Shown here one piece after another: positions 32,872 through 42,224 of a DNA stretch of 64,000 bases. Below the pieces are notes generated by a model. The model made no database searches. It had not been told where the DNA came from and saw nothing but the letters and a program-made list of their open reading frames with translations. Within the stretch, counting starts at the first letter, position 1; each line of letters begins with the position of its first letter. The DNA comes from Nocardioides sp. InS609-2. GTDB lineage: Bacteria; Actinomycetota; Actinomycetes; Propionibacteriales; Nocardioidaceae. The DNA lies in the NCBI RefSeq assembly GCF_023208195.1, contig NZ_CP060034.1, positions 186,001 to 250,000 on the forward strand. Direction: 5' to 3'. The position numbers were made by a program, and so were the translations under genes.

Positions 32872-34018
32872 GTGGTCCGCGTGGGAAATAGTCATCGGGT
32901 TGATGAAGTGAAATCATGGGCGCATGGCGAATCGACCTGCTCCGGCCCTGGTGCTGCGTGATGGTGACCGGGACAAGCTCGAGCGACTGACTCGCTCCTC
33001 GACGGTCTCGGTTGGTGCGGCTCAACGGGCTCGGATCGTGTTGCTGGCAGCCGACGGGGTGCCGAACGACCAGATCTGCGAGCTCGTCGGGTGCGGCCGT
33101 CAGAAGGTGCTGCAGTGGCGGGGCCGCTACCAGGGCAAGGGCATGGCCGGGCTCCTCGACCGGCAGCGTCCGGGCCGTCCGCGCACGATCGACCATCGCA
33201 AAATCGTGGCCGAGACACTGAAGCCCCCGCCGAAGAAGCTCGGCGTGACGCACTGGTCCACGCGGCTGTTGGCGGCTCGGTTGAAGGTCAGCGCCTACAC
33301 CGTCGCGGAGGCTTGGCGTTCCTACGGGGTCAAGCCGTGGCGCTCGGAGTCGTTCCGGTTCTCCACCGATCCCGAACTCGAGGCCAAGGTCATCGACATC
33401 GTCGGGCTGTACCTGAACCCGCCAGAGAACGCGATCGTGCTGTGCGTGGACGAGAAGTCCCAGATCCAGGCACTGGACCGCACCATGCCGGTCCTTCCGA
33501 TGCAACCCGGGCTCGTCGAACGCCGCTCTCACGACTACGTCCGCCACGGCACCACGACCCTGTTCGCCGCGCTCGACATCGCCACCGGCCAGGTCACCGC
33601 AGCACTCAAGCCCCGGCACCGCCACCAGGAGTTCCTGGCGTTCCTCAAGCAGGTCGAACGGGCCTACCGCCACGTCCTCGACGAAGCCGGCGCGCCAGTC
33701 GAGCTGCATCTGGTGATGGACAACTACGCCGCCCACAAACACGCCAACGTGAAGAACTGGCTCATCGAGAACCCGCGCTTCAAGATCCACTTCACCCCGA
33801 CCCACGCCTCCTGGATGAACCTCGTCGAGGTCTGGTTCTCCCTCATCGAACGCCAAGCCATCCGCCGCGGCGTGTTCACCTCGGTCAAGGACCTCAACAC
33901 CAAGATCCGCACCTACATCGACTGCTGGAACGAACGCTCCCACCCCTTCGTCTGGACCAGGACCGCCGACGAGATCCTCACCAAAGCCAACCGGATGAAG
34001 ACTTCAAATCCGGACCAC
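32872..34018 (+). mobile_element. IS630-family element, copy 1
   Basis: Ends GTGGTCCG.../...CGGACCAC. Flanked by TA at 32870-32871 and 34019-34020, the TA duplication typical of IS630. It interrupts gajA between codons for Leu and Gly. Confidence 0.85.
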
Positions 34019-34021
34019 TAG
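32924..34021 (+). CDS. IS630-family transposase
   Basis: 365 aa. N-terminal helix-turn-helix of the homeodomain-like type (ARIVLLAADGVPNDQICELV), then the DDE catalytic triad in VLCVDEKSQIQALDR, HLVMDNYAAHKH and SWMNLVEVWFSLIERQ. Full length. Its TAG stop is made of the TA target duplication and the next host base, so termination depends on the insertion site. Confidence 0.9.
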   Translation: MANRPAPALVLRDGDRDKLERLTRSSTVSVGAAQRARIVLLAADGVPNDQICELVGCGRQKVLQWRGRYQGKGMAGLLDRQRPGRPRTIDHRKIVAETLKPPPKKLGVTHWSTRLLAARLKVSAYTVAEAWRSYGVKPWRSESFRFSTDPELEAKVIDIVGLYLNPPENAIVLCVDEKSQIQALDRTMPVLPMQPGLVERRSHDYVRHGTTTLFAALDIATGQVTAALKPRHRHQEFLAFLKQVERAYRHVLDEAGAPVELHLVMDNYAAHKHANVKNWLIENPRFKIHFTPTHASWMNLVEVWFSLIERQAIRRGVFTSVKDLNTKIRTYIDCWNERSHPFVWTRTADEILTKANRMKTSNPDH

Positions 34022-35692
34022 CCCCGGTCTTTCATGGAGGTAGTCGGACGGCTGCGCGTCGAGGTTGACGACGTGTGCGTTGCCTGGGCTGGTTCCGGGG
34101 TTGACCTGTAGGCCGACTGTCGCTGTCGGGTGCGGTTCTCCGGGTCCTCGGGTTGTGGGTGGGCGGGGATGTTCAGGCTGGTGGTGGGATCGCTGCGATG
34201 TTGGCGAATGTCGCGACGATCGCTGCCGCCCAGGGCCAGGTGTCGGGGATCCGGAGTTGTCGCCGGCGCCCGGTGTGGACCAGGCGTGCTGGTGCGTGCA
34301 GGAGTCGGTAGCGCAACGCTTTCGGCTCACAGCCGGCGAGCACAGCAGCCTCGCCGGTGAAGGCCAGAAGTCTGGTCCAGGCGGTGAGGTCGGCAGCGAT
34401 CATGGTCGCTGTCAGCCAGGCCTGGTTGATCGCGAACTCACGTGAGGGGAATCTGCCCAGGCCGGTGTCCTTGGCGATCCGGATCCGGTCCTCGACGCGG
34501 GCGTGAGCACGGTGACGGGCTTCGAGGAACGCCAGCTGTCCGGTGGTGGTGTTGGTCGCGATCACTTGGTAGCGCCACCCGTCGGCTTCTTCGAACAGCG
34601 ACAGCTGCGCACCGGGGTGGGGTCGTTCGCGGCGCACGATGAGCCGCATCCCGGGCGGCCATGCCGTCAGGTCAAGGAGGTCGGTGAGCTCGGCGACGTC
34701 ACCACCTTCGCGGACCCCACCATCAGCATCGGACGCGGGTGTCCACACGTGCTTGGGGACGACCTTGATGGCTTCGCGGATCTTCTCGGTGACTGCGTAG
34801 CCGACGCTGTACTCCAAGCGACGTCCCCGCACGCGGCCTTGTTCGGTGAGCCAGGCCAGGAGCTTGTGGGAGGCACCCGCGCCATCGCTGCGGATCAGCA
34901 GGTTCTTGCGTTGTGCGGCGGGGACCTGGGCGATTGCCGCGGTGAGGACTTCGATGTGATCGGTCGCGGTGTTCGACCCCGCCTTCCCGGTCCGCAACGT
35001 GGCGGCGAGGAACTCGCCTGTGTTGTCGCACCACACCCCGATCGGGTGGTACCCGAACGTCCGCTTGAACGTCGCCGATGCCAACTCTTTCTCGGAGTGG
35101 GTGATCACGACCGTGGCATCGACATCGAGCACGACCACCTCACCGAGGTCGGTGCCGGCGACCTTCGAGGCAGGGAACCCTTCGGGTGAGGCGTTCATGA
35201 GTGCCCAGACGTGGCGCCGTGTCCTGGCTCTGGCCACGGCGATTTTCTTGACCTGCCCGGGGCTGATCTCATCCAAAGCCCGCCAGACCGTGGCCTGCGA
35301 GGCCACCGCACCGAGCACGGGTTCCTGGTGGCGCAGGACCTCGATGTCAGCGATCGCTTCACCGCCGTCGGCGATCATCACCGCGACATCGACCAGGACC
35401 CGGCCGCGGTCATGGGCAGGGGTGAACGAACGTCGTGCCAGGGCCTTCGAGAGCTGTCCAGTCAGCCCGGTCCGATCACCTACGAGACGCAGCCCGACGC
35501 TTCCCGCGTGGGCCACCACGCCGACACCGCCCCCAGTTACTGACAGACCCCTCGACCACGAACTACGCTTCACCTGCAGAGTGCCTTCCAGTTGGAGAAC
35601 TTGTTCCGTCGCAAGACCAAGTTTCCCCTGCTGGGCAGGCACTTCTGTGTTTCTACGCGCCGATCAAGCCGCCGACCCGTGAATGATCCGGG
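34022..35692 (-). mobile_element. IS1380-family element A, copy 1 (inverted)
   Basis: 1671 bp. Imperfect terminal repeats CCCGGATCATTCACGG and CCCCGGTCTTTCATGG, with CTAG duplicated at 34018-34021 and 35693-35696. The left CTAG includes the last base of the IS630 copy and its TA duplication, so it inserted exactly at the IS630/gajA border, after the IS630. Confidence 0.9.
34173..35642 (-). CDS. IS1380-family transposase (element A, copy 1)
   Basis: 489 aa DDE transposase. The catalytic blocks are VVVLDVDATVVITH (first Asp), RKNLLIRSDGAGASHKLL (second Asp) and the C-terminal RIAKDTGLGRFPSREFAINQAW region (Glu in the RVEDRIR segment). Protein identical to copy 2. Encoded opposite to gajA. Confidence 0.9.
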   Translation of the reverse strand: MPAQQGKLGLATEQVLQLEGTLQVKRSSWSRGLSVTGGGVGVVAHAGSVGLRLVGDRTGLTGQLSKALARRSFTPAHDRGRVLVDVAVMIADGGEAIADIEVLRHQEPVLGAVASQATVWRALDEISPGQVKKIAVARARTRRHVWALMNASPEGFPASKVAGTDLGEVVVLDVDATVVITHSEKELASATFKRTFGYHPIGVWCDNTGEFLAATLRTGKAGSNTATDHIEVLTAAIAQVPAAQRKNLLIRSDGAGASHKLLAWLTEQGRVRGRRLEYSVGYAVTEKIREAIKVVPKHVWTPASDADGGVREGGDVAELTDLLDLTAWPPGMRLIVRRERPHPGAQLSLFEEADGWRYQVIATNTTTGQLAFLEARHRAHARVEDRIRIAKDTGLGRFPSREFAINQAWLTATMIAADLTAWTRLLAFTGEAAVLAGCEPKALRYRLLHAPARLVHTGRRRQLRIPDTWPWAAAIVATFANIAAIPPPA

Positions 35693-35696
35693 CTAG

Positions 35697-36323
35697 GTGC
35701 CGTGCGCGACAGACTCGGCGTGTTAGCGGACGCCGTCAACGGGATCGGGATTCCGCATGTGAGTGCACTGCCGGGCCGTCTTGAGGAACTCGTTCGACTG
35801 ATCGAAATTGCCCTCGACACCGGTGGTGGTGCGATGCCCATGCGCCTGCACGGCGCGGGCGCTCGCAGCCTGGCGTCGCTCCAGGTTCAGAGTGTTCTGT
35901 ACGAGCGGAGGCTTGGACGGGACGGGTCGGATTTCCCAATCCACCCCGTGACAATGATTGAAGAGCCCGAGGCGCACCTCCACCCTCAGGCCTGCTTCGA
36001 CCTCGCCGAACTGTTATTGGCGGTGCCGGGCCAGGTGGTCGTGAGCACCCACTCATCGCACCTTGTGACTGTCGCTGAGATCGGCTCGCTCCGACTTGTT
36101 CGAAGCAACGCCGATGGATGTCAGGTTCACGACATGACACCCTCCGATACCGAGGCGACAAAGCCGCCAGCCCTCCGGCTGGATGTCGCTCAGGCGGAAT
36201 GGGAGAAGATCAAACGCTACGTAGAACGGCCCTTCGGAGAGCTCCTGTTCGCCAGTGCGCTCGTCATTGGCGACGGAGCATCTGAACGAGGATTCCTTCC
36301 CCACATACTGAAAGGGGCGCTAG
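35697..36323 (+). pseudogene. gajA piece 2: ATPase C-terminus and start of TOPRIM
   Basis: Carries the signature and Walker B region MIEEPEAHLHPQACFDLAELL, the switch His in VVVSTHSSHLVTV, and the TOPRIM entry SALVIGDGASERGFLPHIL (G-x-x-x-E, usually VEGxxE). Trapped between two identical IS1380 copies in opposite orientation. Confidence 0.8.
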
Positions 36324-37994
36324 CCCGGATCATTCACGGGTCGGCGGCTTGATCGGCGCGTAGAAACACAGAAGTGCCTGCCCAGCAGGGGAAACTTGGT
36401 CTTGCGACGGAACAAGTTCTCCAACTGGAAGGCACTCTGCAGGTGAAGCGTAGTTCGTGGTCGAGGGGTCTGTCAGTAACTGGGGGCGGTGTCGGCGTGG
36501 TGGCCCACGCGGGAAGCGTCGGGCTGCGTCTCGTAGGTGATCGGACCGGGCTGACTGGACAGCTCTCGAAGGCCCTGGCACGACGTTCGTTCACCCCTGC
36601 CCATGACCGCGGCCGGGTCCTGGTCGATGTCGCGGTGATGATCGCCGACGGCGGTGAAGCGATCGCTGACATCGAGGTCCTGCGCCACCAGGAACCCGTG
36701 CTCGGTGCGGTGGCCTCGCAGGCCACGGTCTGGCGGGCTTTGGATGAGATCAGCCCCGGGCAGGTCAAGAAAATCGCCGTGGCCAGAGCCAGGACACGGC
36801 GCCACGTCTGGGCACTCATGAACGCCTCACCCGAAGGGTTCCCTGCCTCGAAGGTCGCCGGCACCGACCTCGGTGAGGTGGTCGTGCTCGATGTCGATGC
36901 CACGGTCGTGATCACCCACTCCGAGAAAGAGTTGGCATCGGCGACGTTCAAGCGGACGTTCGGGTACCACCCGATCGGGGTGTGGTGCGACAACACAGGC
37001 GAGTTCCTCGCCGCCACGTTGCGGACCGGGAAGGCGGGGTCGAACACCGCGACCGATCACATCGAAGTCCTCACCGCGGCAATCGCCCAGGTCCCCGCCG
37101 CACAACGCAAGAACCTGCTGATCCGCAGCGATGGCGCGGGTGCCTCCCACAAGCTCCTGGCCTGGCTCACCGAACAAGGCCGCGTGCGGGGACGTCGCTT
37201 GGAGTACAGCGTCGGCTACGCAGTCACCGAGAAGATCCGCGAAGCCATCAAGGTCGTCCCCAAGCACGTGTGGACACCCGCGTCCGATGCTGATGGTGGG
37301 GTCCGCGAAGGTGGTGACGTCGCCGAGCTCACCGACCTCCTTGACCTGACGGCATGGCCGCCCGGGATGCGGCTCATCGTGCGCCGCGAACGACCCCACC
37401 CCGGTGCGCAGCTGTCGCTGTTCGAAGAAGCCGACGGGTGGCGCTACCAAGTGATCGCGACCAACACCACCACCGGACAGCTGGCGTTCCTCGAAGCCCG
37501 TCACCGTGCTCACGCCCGCGTCGAGGACCGGATCCGGATCGCCAAGGACACCGGCCTGGGCAGATTCCCCTCACGTGAGTTCGCGATCAACCAGGCCTGG
37601 CTGACAGCGACCATGATCGCTGCCGACCTCACCGCCTGGACCAGACTTCTGGCCTTCACCGGCGAGGCTGCTGTGCTCGCCGGCTGTGAGCCGAAAGCGT
37701 TGCGCTACCGACTCCTGCACGCACCAGCACGCCTGGTCCACACCGGGCGCCGGCGACAACTCCGGATCCCCGACACCTGGCCCTGGGCGGCAGCGATCGT
37801 CGCGACATTCGCCAACATCGCAGCGATCCCACCACCAGCCTGAACATCCCCGCCCACCCACAACCCGAGGACCCGGAGAACCGCACCCGACAGCGACAGT
37901 CGGCCTACAGGTCAACCCCGGAACCAGCCCAGGCAACGCACACGTCGTCAACCTCGACGCGCAGCCGTCCGACTACCTCCATGAAAGACCGGGG
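36324..37994 (+). mobile_element. IS1380-family element A, copy 2
   Basis: 1671 bp with the same ends and a CTAG duplication at 36320-36323 and 37995-37998. Each copy has its own duplication, so the pair arose by two insertions, not as one composite transposon. Confidence 0.9.
36374..37843 (+). CDS. IS1380-family transposase (element A, copy 2)
   Basis: Same 489-aa protein as copy 1, intact, with all DDE blocks. It is transcribed with gajA and could drive outward expression of the downstream gajA tail and gajB. Confidence 0.9.
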   Translation: MPAQQGKLGLATEQVLQLEGTLQVKRSSWSRGLSVTGGGVGVVAHAGSVGLRLVGDRTGLTGQLSKALARRSFTPAHDRGRVLVDVAVMIADGGEAIADIEVLRHQEPVLGAVASQATVWRALDEISPGQVKKIAVARARTRRHVWALMNASPEGFPASKVAGTDLGEVVVLDVDATVVITHSEKELASATFKRTFGYHPIGVWCDNTGEFLAATLRTGKAGSNTATDHIEVLTAAIAQVPAAQRKNLLIRSDGAGASHKLLAWLTEQGRVRGRRLEYSVGYAVTEKIREAIKVVPKHVWTPASDADGGVREGGDVAELTDLLDLTAWPPGMRLIVRRERPHPGAQLSLFEEADGWRYQVIATNTTTGQLAFLEARHRAHARVEDRIRIAKDTGLGRFPSREFAINQAWLTATMIAADLTAWTRLLAFTGEAAVLAGCEPKALRYRLLHAPARLVHTGRRRQLRIPDTWPWAAAIVATFANIAAIPPPA

Positions 37995-37998
37995 CTAG

Positions 37999-38458
37999 GG
38001 TCGCGTGCTGCTGAAATCTGCGTGGTCGATCCGGGTGGGATGACGCAATGCGGCCCACTGATCAAGTACGCCGAGGCGGCCGGCATCACCTGTGTGGTCT
38101 TCCTAGACTGCGACGACCAAGGCCGCGAGGATGAAAAGAAGATCCGCAGTTCGGCGATCCGCGTCTGGGCAACCGGTGATCCGGTAAAGGAGGGCGCGCT
38201 CGAAGAGGTGCTCGTCGATCATGACGACGACTGGGTCGTTGCGCGCTGCTCAGAGCATTTGCCGTCGTAGAGGGGTCAGCGCTTGAACGACTGAAACAGT
38301 TGAAAGGAACCTACGGCTCACCGCTGGGTAGAGCGTTCGTCGAAGCCTTCCCAGATCAGACTGCATGGCCCGTAGGCCTGCAGGATCTCGTCAAGGCGCT
38401 GACACCGTCGCGCGCTGACGCAGATGACGAAGGTGGCGAAGGTGGCGAAGGTGCCTGA
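37999..38458 (+). pseudogene. gajA piece 3: TOPRIM core and frameshifted tail
   Basis: GITCVVFLDCDDQGREDEKKI holds the TOPRIM D-x-D. The frame stops at 38268-38270, but homologous-looking sequence (SALERLKQLKGTYGSPLGRAFVEAFPD) continues in another frame to TGA at 38456-38458, overlapping the helicase start. Confidence 0.7.
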
Positions 38459-40202
38459 CGGTGCAGACGTCAACCTCAGCGACGAGCAACGCGCCGCGCG
38501 AGACTGCGACGACCAATACGTCGTTGTCTTGGCCAGCGCCGGAAGCGGCAAGACCGAGGTGGTAGCCCAGCGGGTGGAGCGGATCTTGACCGGCGGCACC
38601 GGGTTCCGAGTCATCGCACTGTCGTACACGCGCAGGGCGGCCGCTGAGTTACGCGATCGATTCGCATCGAGACTCGACGAGGAACATCGGCGCGTCGAGA
38701 CCGACACGCTCCACGGATTCGCTCAGGGCCTGCTCCTGCAGTACGGCACTTGGATAGACCTCCCGGCAGAACCGATCATCGTGGTCGACGACGCCGACCG
38801 CGTCGAGCTGCTCCAGGAGTGGCGGTCGTCGATGGGAATGCCCCTCCTGGACGACCCGAAAGAACAGTTGGCGCGATTGGACCTCGCGAGGGCCAGAGGG
38901 GAGGACGACCCAATCGCGGAGGACTGGGATACTGCGCTAACCGAGGCTGGCGCACTGGACTATGAAGCGATGCTCGCTCGAGCGAAGGAGTTACTAGACG
39001 TCCCAGCGGTGGCCAGGTTGGTCGCTCGCGTGTTCCGCCACGTGATCGTGGATGAGGCCCAGAACCTCACGGCATCGCAGTACGAATTCCTTAAGCAACT
39101 ATTCCTCGCAGGACGCGACGTGTCACACGTGATGCTGGTGGGTGACGATAAACAGTCGATCGTAGGCTTCGCGGGCGCTAGTCCCCAATACTTGCATGAG
39201 TTCGAGCGCGACTTTAGCGCAACGGTCTTCCGGCTAACCCAGAACTTTCGGTCGGCAGCTGACATCGTCACTCTCGGCGACCGGATCGCGGCTGCGCTCG
39301 GTGACCCACCGTCTACGTCGGAGAATTATGCCGCCCGGGGCAGCGTGGGGAGGATGAACTACACAGATGAGCGAGCCGAGGCTATTGGCATCTCCGAGTG
39401 GGTGAGTCACCTACTGGCCGACGGTCTCCCTTCCGCGGCGCTCGCCCCTGGCGAGGACCCTACGATTCGAGCCGAAGACATCGCCGTGCTCGGACGGACA
39501 GCCTCGAGCCTTCGAGCTTCCCAGGCTGCTCTAGAAAGCGCCGGCCATACCGTCGCGGTAGCCACCCACGCGGACGACTGGCTAGGTTCTGACGTCGCCC
39601 GGTCCGCGTGGCTCTTGGCCACTTTCAGGCCAGATTCCGCCGTGTCGCGTCGCCGGATTCAGCGCGAGTTGTCAGTAGATGCGGGCAGTAGAGACTCAGC
39701 CCGCGACTCACTGTCGGGATCTCACGCTGAGGAGTTGCGTGAGTTCGCCGCTCCACTCAGCCCACAAGAGTTTGTAATCCAGATCGAGACACTCGACGTC
39801 CATGATGATGAGTTCTGGGCGAGGGACCAGGCAGAGATCTTGTCCGTCTGGAAGAACTTCTGCGATCGCGCTCCACAGACCGACCGATCCTGGCCTCAGT
39901 TCGAACTGTTCGTCGCCAGGTGGCAGCGCGGAGATGGCCAAGGTGTTGGTGTTCGGCTGCACACAGTTCATAAGGCGCAAGGGCGCGAGTACAAGGCCGT
40001 CGCGGTGATCGGCCTGAATGACGGACAGTTCCCGGACTTCAGGGCCCGGACCGCGAAGGACCTCGAGGCTGAGTTGCGGGCGTTCTACGTAGCTGTCACA
40101 CGGCCCAGTCGTGCGCTGCTACTCACGAGACCGGAAAGGATTCAAACCCGAAACGGGCCGTGGGCGCGTCCAGCATCACGCTTTCTTGAGTATGTCGGCT
40201 AG
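38424..40202 (+). CDS. gajB: UvrD/PcrA-like SF1A helicase (GajB-like)
   Basis: 592 aa. Motif Ia region VVVLASAGSGKTEVVAQRV (Walker A ~36-44), motif II VIVDEAQNLTASQYEFL (~207), motif III MLVGDDKQSIVGFAGA, motif IV/V LTQNFRSAADI and LHTVHKAQGREYKAVAVIGL, motif VI RAFYVAVTRPSRALLLT. All helicase motifs are present. The ATG lies within the last codons of the restored gajA, as in a coupled operon. An IS630 sits inside the TAG stop codon, but the stop is regenerated, so the protein is complete. Without GajA it is an orphan. Confidence 0.88.
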   Translation: MTKVAKVAKVPDGADVNLSDEQRAARDCDDQYVVVLASAGSGKTEVVAQRVERILTGGTGFRVIALSYTRRAAAELRDRFASRLDEEHRRVETDTLHGFAQGLLLQYGTWIDLPAEPIIVVDDADRVELLQEWRSSMGMPLLDDPKEQLARLDLARARGEDDPIAEDWDTALTEAGALDYEAMLARAKELLDVPAVARLVARVFRHVIVDEAQNLTASQYEFLKQLFLAGRDVSHVMLVGDDKQSIVGFAGASPQYLHEFERDFSATVFRLTQNFRSAADIVTLGDRIAAALGDPPSTSENYAARGSVGRMNYTDERAEAIGISEWVSHLLADGLPSAALAPGEDPTIRAEDIAVLGRTASSLRASQAALESAGHTVAVATHADDWLGSDVARSAWLLATFRPDSAVSRRRIQRELSVDAGSRDSARDSLSGSHAEELREFAAPLSPQEFVIQIETLDVHDDEFWARDQAEILSVWKNFCDRAPQTDRSWPQFELFVARWQRGDGQGVGVRLHTVHKAQGREYKAVAVIGLNDGQFPDFRARTAKDLEAELRAFYVAVTRPSRALLLTRPERIQTRNGPWARPASRFLEYVG

Positions 40203-41296
40203 TGGCGCGGATTTGAAGTTGTTGGACGGTTGGCCTTCTTGAGGATTTCCTCGGCGGTCTTTGTCCACACGAAGGGGTGGGAGCGGTCGTTCCAGCCGTC
40301 GATGAAGGTGCGGATCTTGGTGTTGAGGTCTTTGACGGACTTGAACACTCCGCGGCGGATGGCTTGTCGCTCGACGATGCCGAACCAGACCTCGACCAGG
40401 TTCATCCAGGAGGCGTGGGTCGGGGTGAAGTGGACCTTGAACCGCGGGTTCTTCTCGAGCCACGCGCGGACGTTCGTGTGTTTGTGTGCGGCGTAGTTGT
40501 CCATCACCAGGTGCAGCTCGACGGGCTCGCCGTCGCTGTCGAGGACGTGTCGGTAGGCCCGTTCGATCTGCTTGAGGAACGCCAGGAACTCCTGATGTCG
40601 GTGCCGTTGCTTGAGGGCGGCGGTGACTTGCCCGGTGGCGATGTCGAGGGCGGCGAAAAGGGTCGAGGTACCGTGTCGGTAGTAGTCGTGGGATCGGCGC
40701 TCGATCCGCCCCTCCTGCATGGGCAGGATCGGGACGGTGCGGTCCAGCGCCTGGATCTGGGACTTCTCATCCACGCACAGCACGATCGCGTTCTGTGGTG
40801 GCGCGAGGTAGAGACCGCAGATGTCGGTGACCTTCCCGGCCAGCTCGGGGTCGGTGGAGAACCGGAACGATTCGGCCTTCCACGGCTTGACCCCGTAGGC
40901 CCGCCACGCGCGGGCGACCGAGGTGTTGCTGATCTTCAGACGCTCGGCAAGCAGTCGCGAGGACCAGTGCGTGACACCCAGCTTCTTCGGCGGCGGCTTC
41001 AAGGTCTCGGCCACGATCGCACGATGGTCCAGCGTCCGCGGACGACCAGACCGCGGCTGATCAGCCAGACCAACCAACCCCTTGGCCTGGTACCGCTGCC
41101 GCCACAACAACACCGTGGTCACCGTCGCGTCGACCAGCTCCGCGATCCGGGTGTTGGCCACCCCGTCGTCCGCGAGCAACACGATCCGGGCACGCTTCGC
41201 AGCAGACGCCGTCACTGTCGATGCCCGGGTCCAACGTTCGAGCTCTTCGCGATCGCCAGCACGCAGAACAAGGGCCGGAGCAGGACGATTCGCCAT
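40199..41296 (-). CDS. IS630-family transposase (copy 2)
   Basis: 365 aa, clearly homologous to copy 1 over its whole length, with the same DDE blocks (VLCVDEKSQIQALDR, LVMDNYAAHKH, MNLVEVWFGIVERQ). The stop codon again uses the TA duplication plus one flanking base. Confidence 0.9.
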   Translation of the reverse strand: MANRPAPALVLRAGDREELERWTRASTVTASAAKRARIVLLADDGVANTRIAELVDATVTTVLLWRQRYQAKGLVGLADQPRSGRPRTLDHRAIVAETLKPPPKKLGVTHWSSRLLAERLKISNTSVARAWRAYGVKPWKAESFRFSTDPELAGKVTDICGLYLAPPQNAIVLCVDEKSQIQALDRTVPILPMQEGRIERRSHDYYRHGTSTLFAALDIATGQVTAALKQRHRHQEFLAFLKQIERAYRHVLDSDGEPVELHLVMDNYAAHKHTNVRAWLEKNPRFKVHFTPTHASWMNLVEVWFGIVERQAIRRGVFKSVKDLNTKIRTFIDGWNDRSHPFVWTKTAEEILKKANRPTTSNPRH

Positions 41297-41347
41297 ACCC
41301 CCATGATTTCAGACCACAACCATCTAGACAGTTACGACACGAACCAC
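40202..41347 (-). mobile_element. IS630-family element, copy 2 (inverted)
   Basis: Ends GTGGCGCG and, on the other strand, GTGGTTCG, flanked by TA at 40200-40201 and 41348-41349. Related to but not identical with copy 1. The target TA is the TA of the gajB stop codon; both junctions read TAG. Confidence 0.85.
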
Positions 41348-41546
41348 TAGTGATCTCCGACCTCAACGATGGAAGAGCTCCATCCACAACTGGCCCGGGT
41401 GGATAGGGTCAGTCCTCGCCGAGTCGTGAGGCGGGCGGAGTGGCGGTGACTGATCGCCGCCAGTTGCGCAGTCGCCCCGAGGCGGCATACTTCAACACCG
41501 GCATTTCGCCGCGCACGGCGAGGTCTTACCTCCCACGCTGGCCTTC

Positions 41547-42077
41547 ATGGACACCGCGCTGGCTGTCGCGATTGTGGGCGTTGGAGGCACGCTCGCCGGA
41601 GTTGCCCTGACTCTGGTGGGGCACGGCCTTGCGGAGTCTCGGCGCTATGAGAGGGACGAGTCCGCCCGTTTTCATTCCGATCGACGCGCGGTCTACGCAC
41701 GGTTCCTAGCGCATCTAAGCGTTCGGCGTAAGCATGCCAGCGACCTGAGCACCTACTGGGACACGCCGTATTTCCCGGCCGTTCGCGATGCTGGCCCGGA
41801 CGAGGGCGAATGGCTCCGAGAAGCTCAAGAGATCATGGCCGAAATCCATCTCCTTGGTGACACACACGTCATTCGGGCAGCGACGAGCCTGCTGATGACA
41901 GCAATGGCAGCGCCGTTGATCATGTTCGCTCCATCCGCTCCACAACCGAGTCGCGAACAGGTCAGGGAGCGCGCCGCGAGCGGAGAGAAGATCTTCAAAG
42001 ATGCTTACGGGCCGTGCCTGGACGCCATGCGAGCCAGCCTCAACATGCCGGAGGCTGGCGGGCTCCACGTCGTGTGA
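41547..42077 (+). CDS. Small protein with an N-terminal membrane anchor
   Basis: 176 aa. Residues 3-27 (ALAVAIVGVGGTLAGVALTLVG) are one transmembrane span, followed by a charged segment (ESRRYERDESARFHSDRRAVYARFLAH) and a helical soluble domain. This arrangement is common for small proteins in actinobacterial accessory regions, without known function. The 197 bp before it hold no gene. Confidence 0.55.
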   Translation: MDTALAVAIVGVGGTLAGVALTLVGHGLAESRRYERDESARFHSDRRAVYARFLAHLSVRRKHASDLSTYWDTPYFPAVRDAGPDEGEWLREAQEIMAEIHLLGDTHVIRAATSLLMTAMAAPLIMFAPSAPQPSREQVRERAASGEKIFKDAYGPCLDAMRASLNMPEAGGLHVV

Positions 42078-42224
42078 CCTTCGGGGTCGGTGGCCGGTTG
42101 GTCGTGGTTCACCCCGGGCACGTCCAGCCGGCGATCCGCGATCACGGACCTGCGTCACATCGGCCGCCATAGACGCGGGTGGGCAGCGGGCGAGGGCCCG
42201 GAGCGCAGAGGGCAGCCCGCCTGC

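Larger units (their letters stand above)
32248..38458 (+). pseudogene. gajA: OLD-family nuclease (GajA-like), split by three IS elements and a late frameshift
   Basis: The pieces are 32248-32871, 35696-36323 and 37999-38458. Deleting the IS630 and the two IS1380 copies with one copy of each target duplication joins the pieces in frame (...SSA-L-GAVRDRL... and ...LKGA-LGSRAAEI...). A frameshift near 38265 then puts the last ~60 codons (ERLKQLKGTYGSPLGRAFVE) in another frame. Restored length is about 570 aa, as for GajA. The domain order is ABC/AAA ATPase then TOPRIM, and a UvrD-like helicase gene overlaps the 3' end. Known Gabija systems have exactly this pair. The nuclease as it stands cannot be made. 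Confidence 0.85.

Noticed and set aside
35693..36323. Two identical IS1380 copies in opposite orientation as the ends of a composite transposon carrying the middle of gajA
   Set aside because: Each copy has its own CTAG duplication on both sides, and the inner segment joins both gajA flanks in frame, so these are two separate insertions into one gene.
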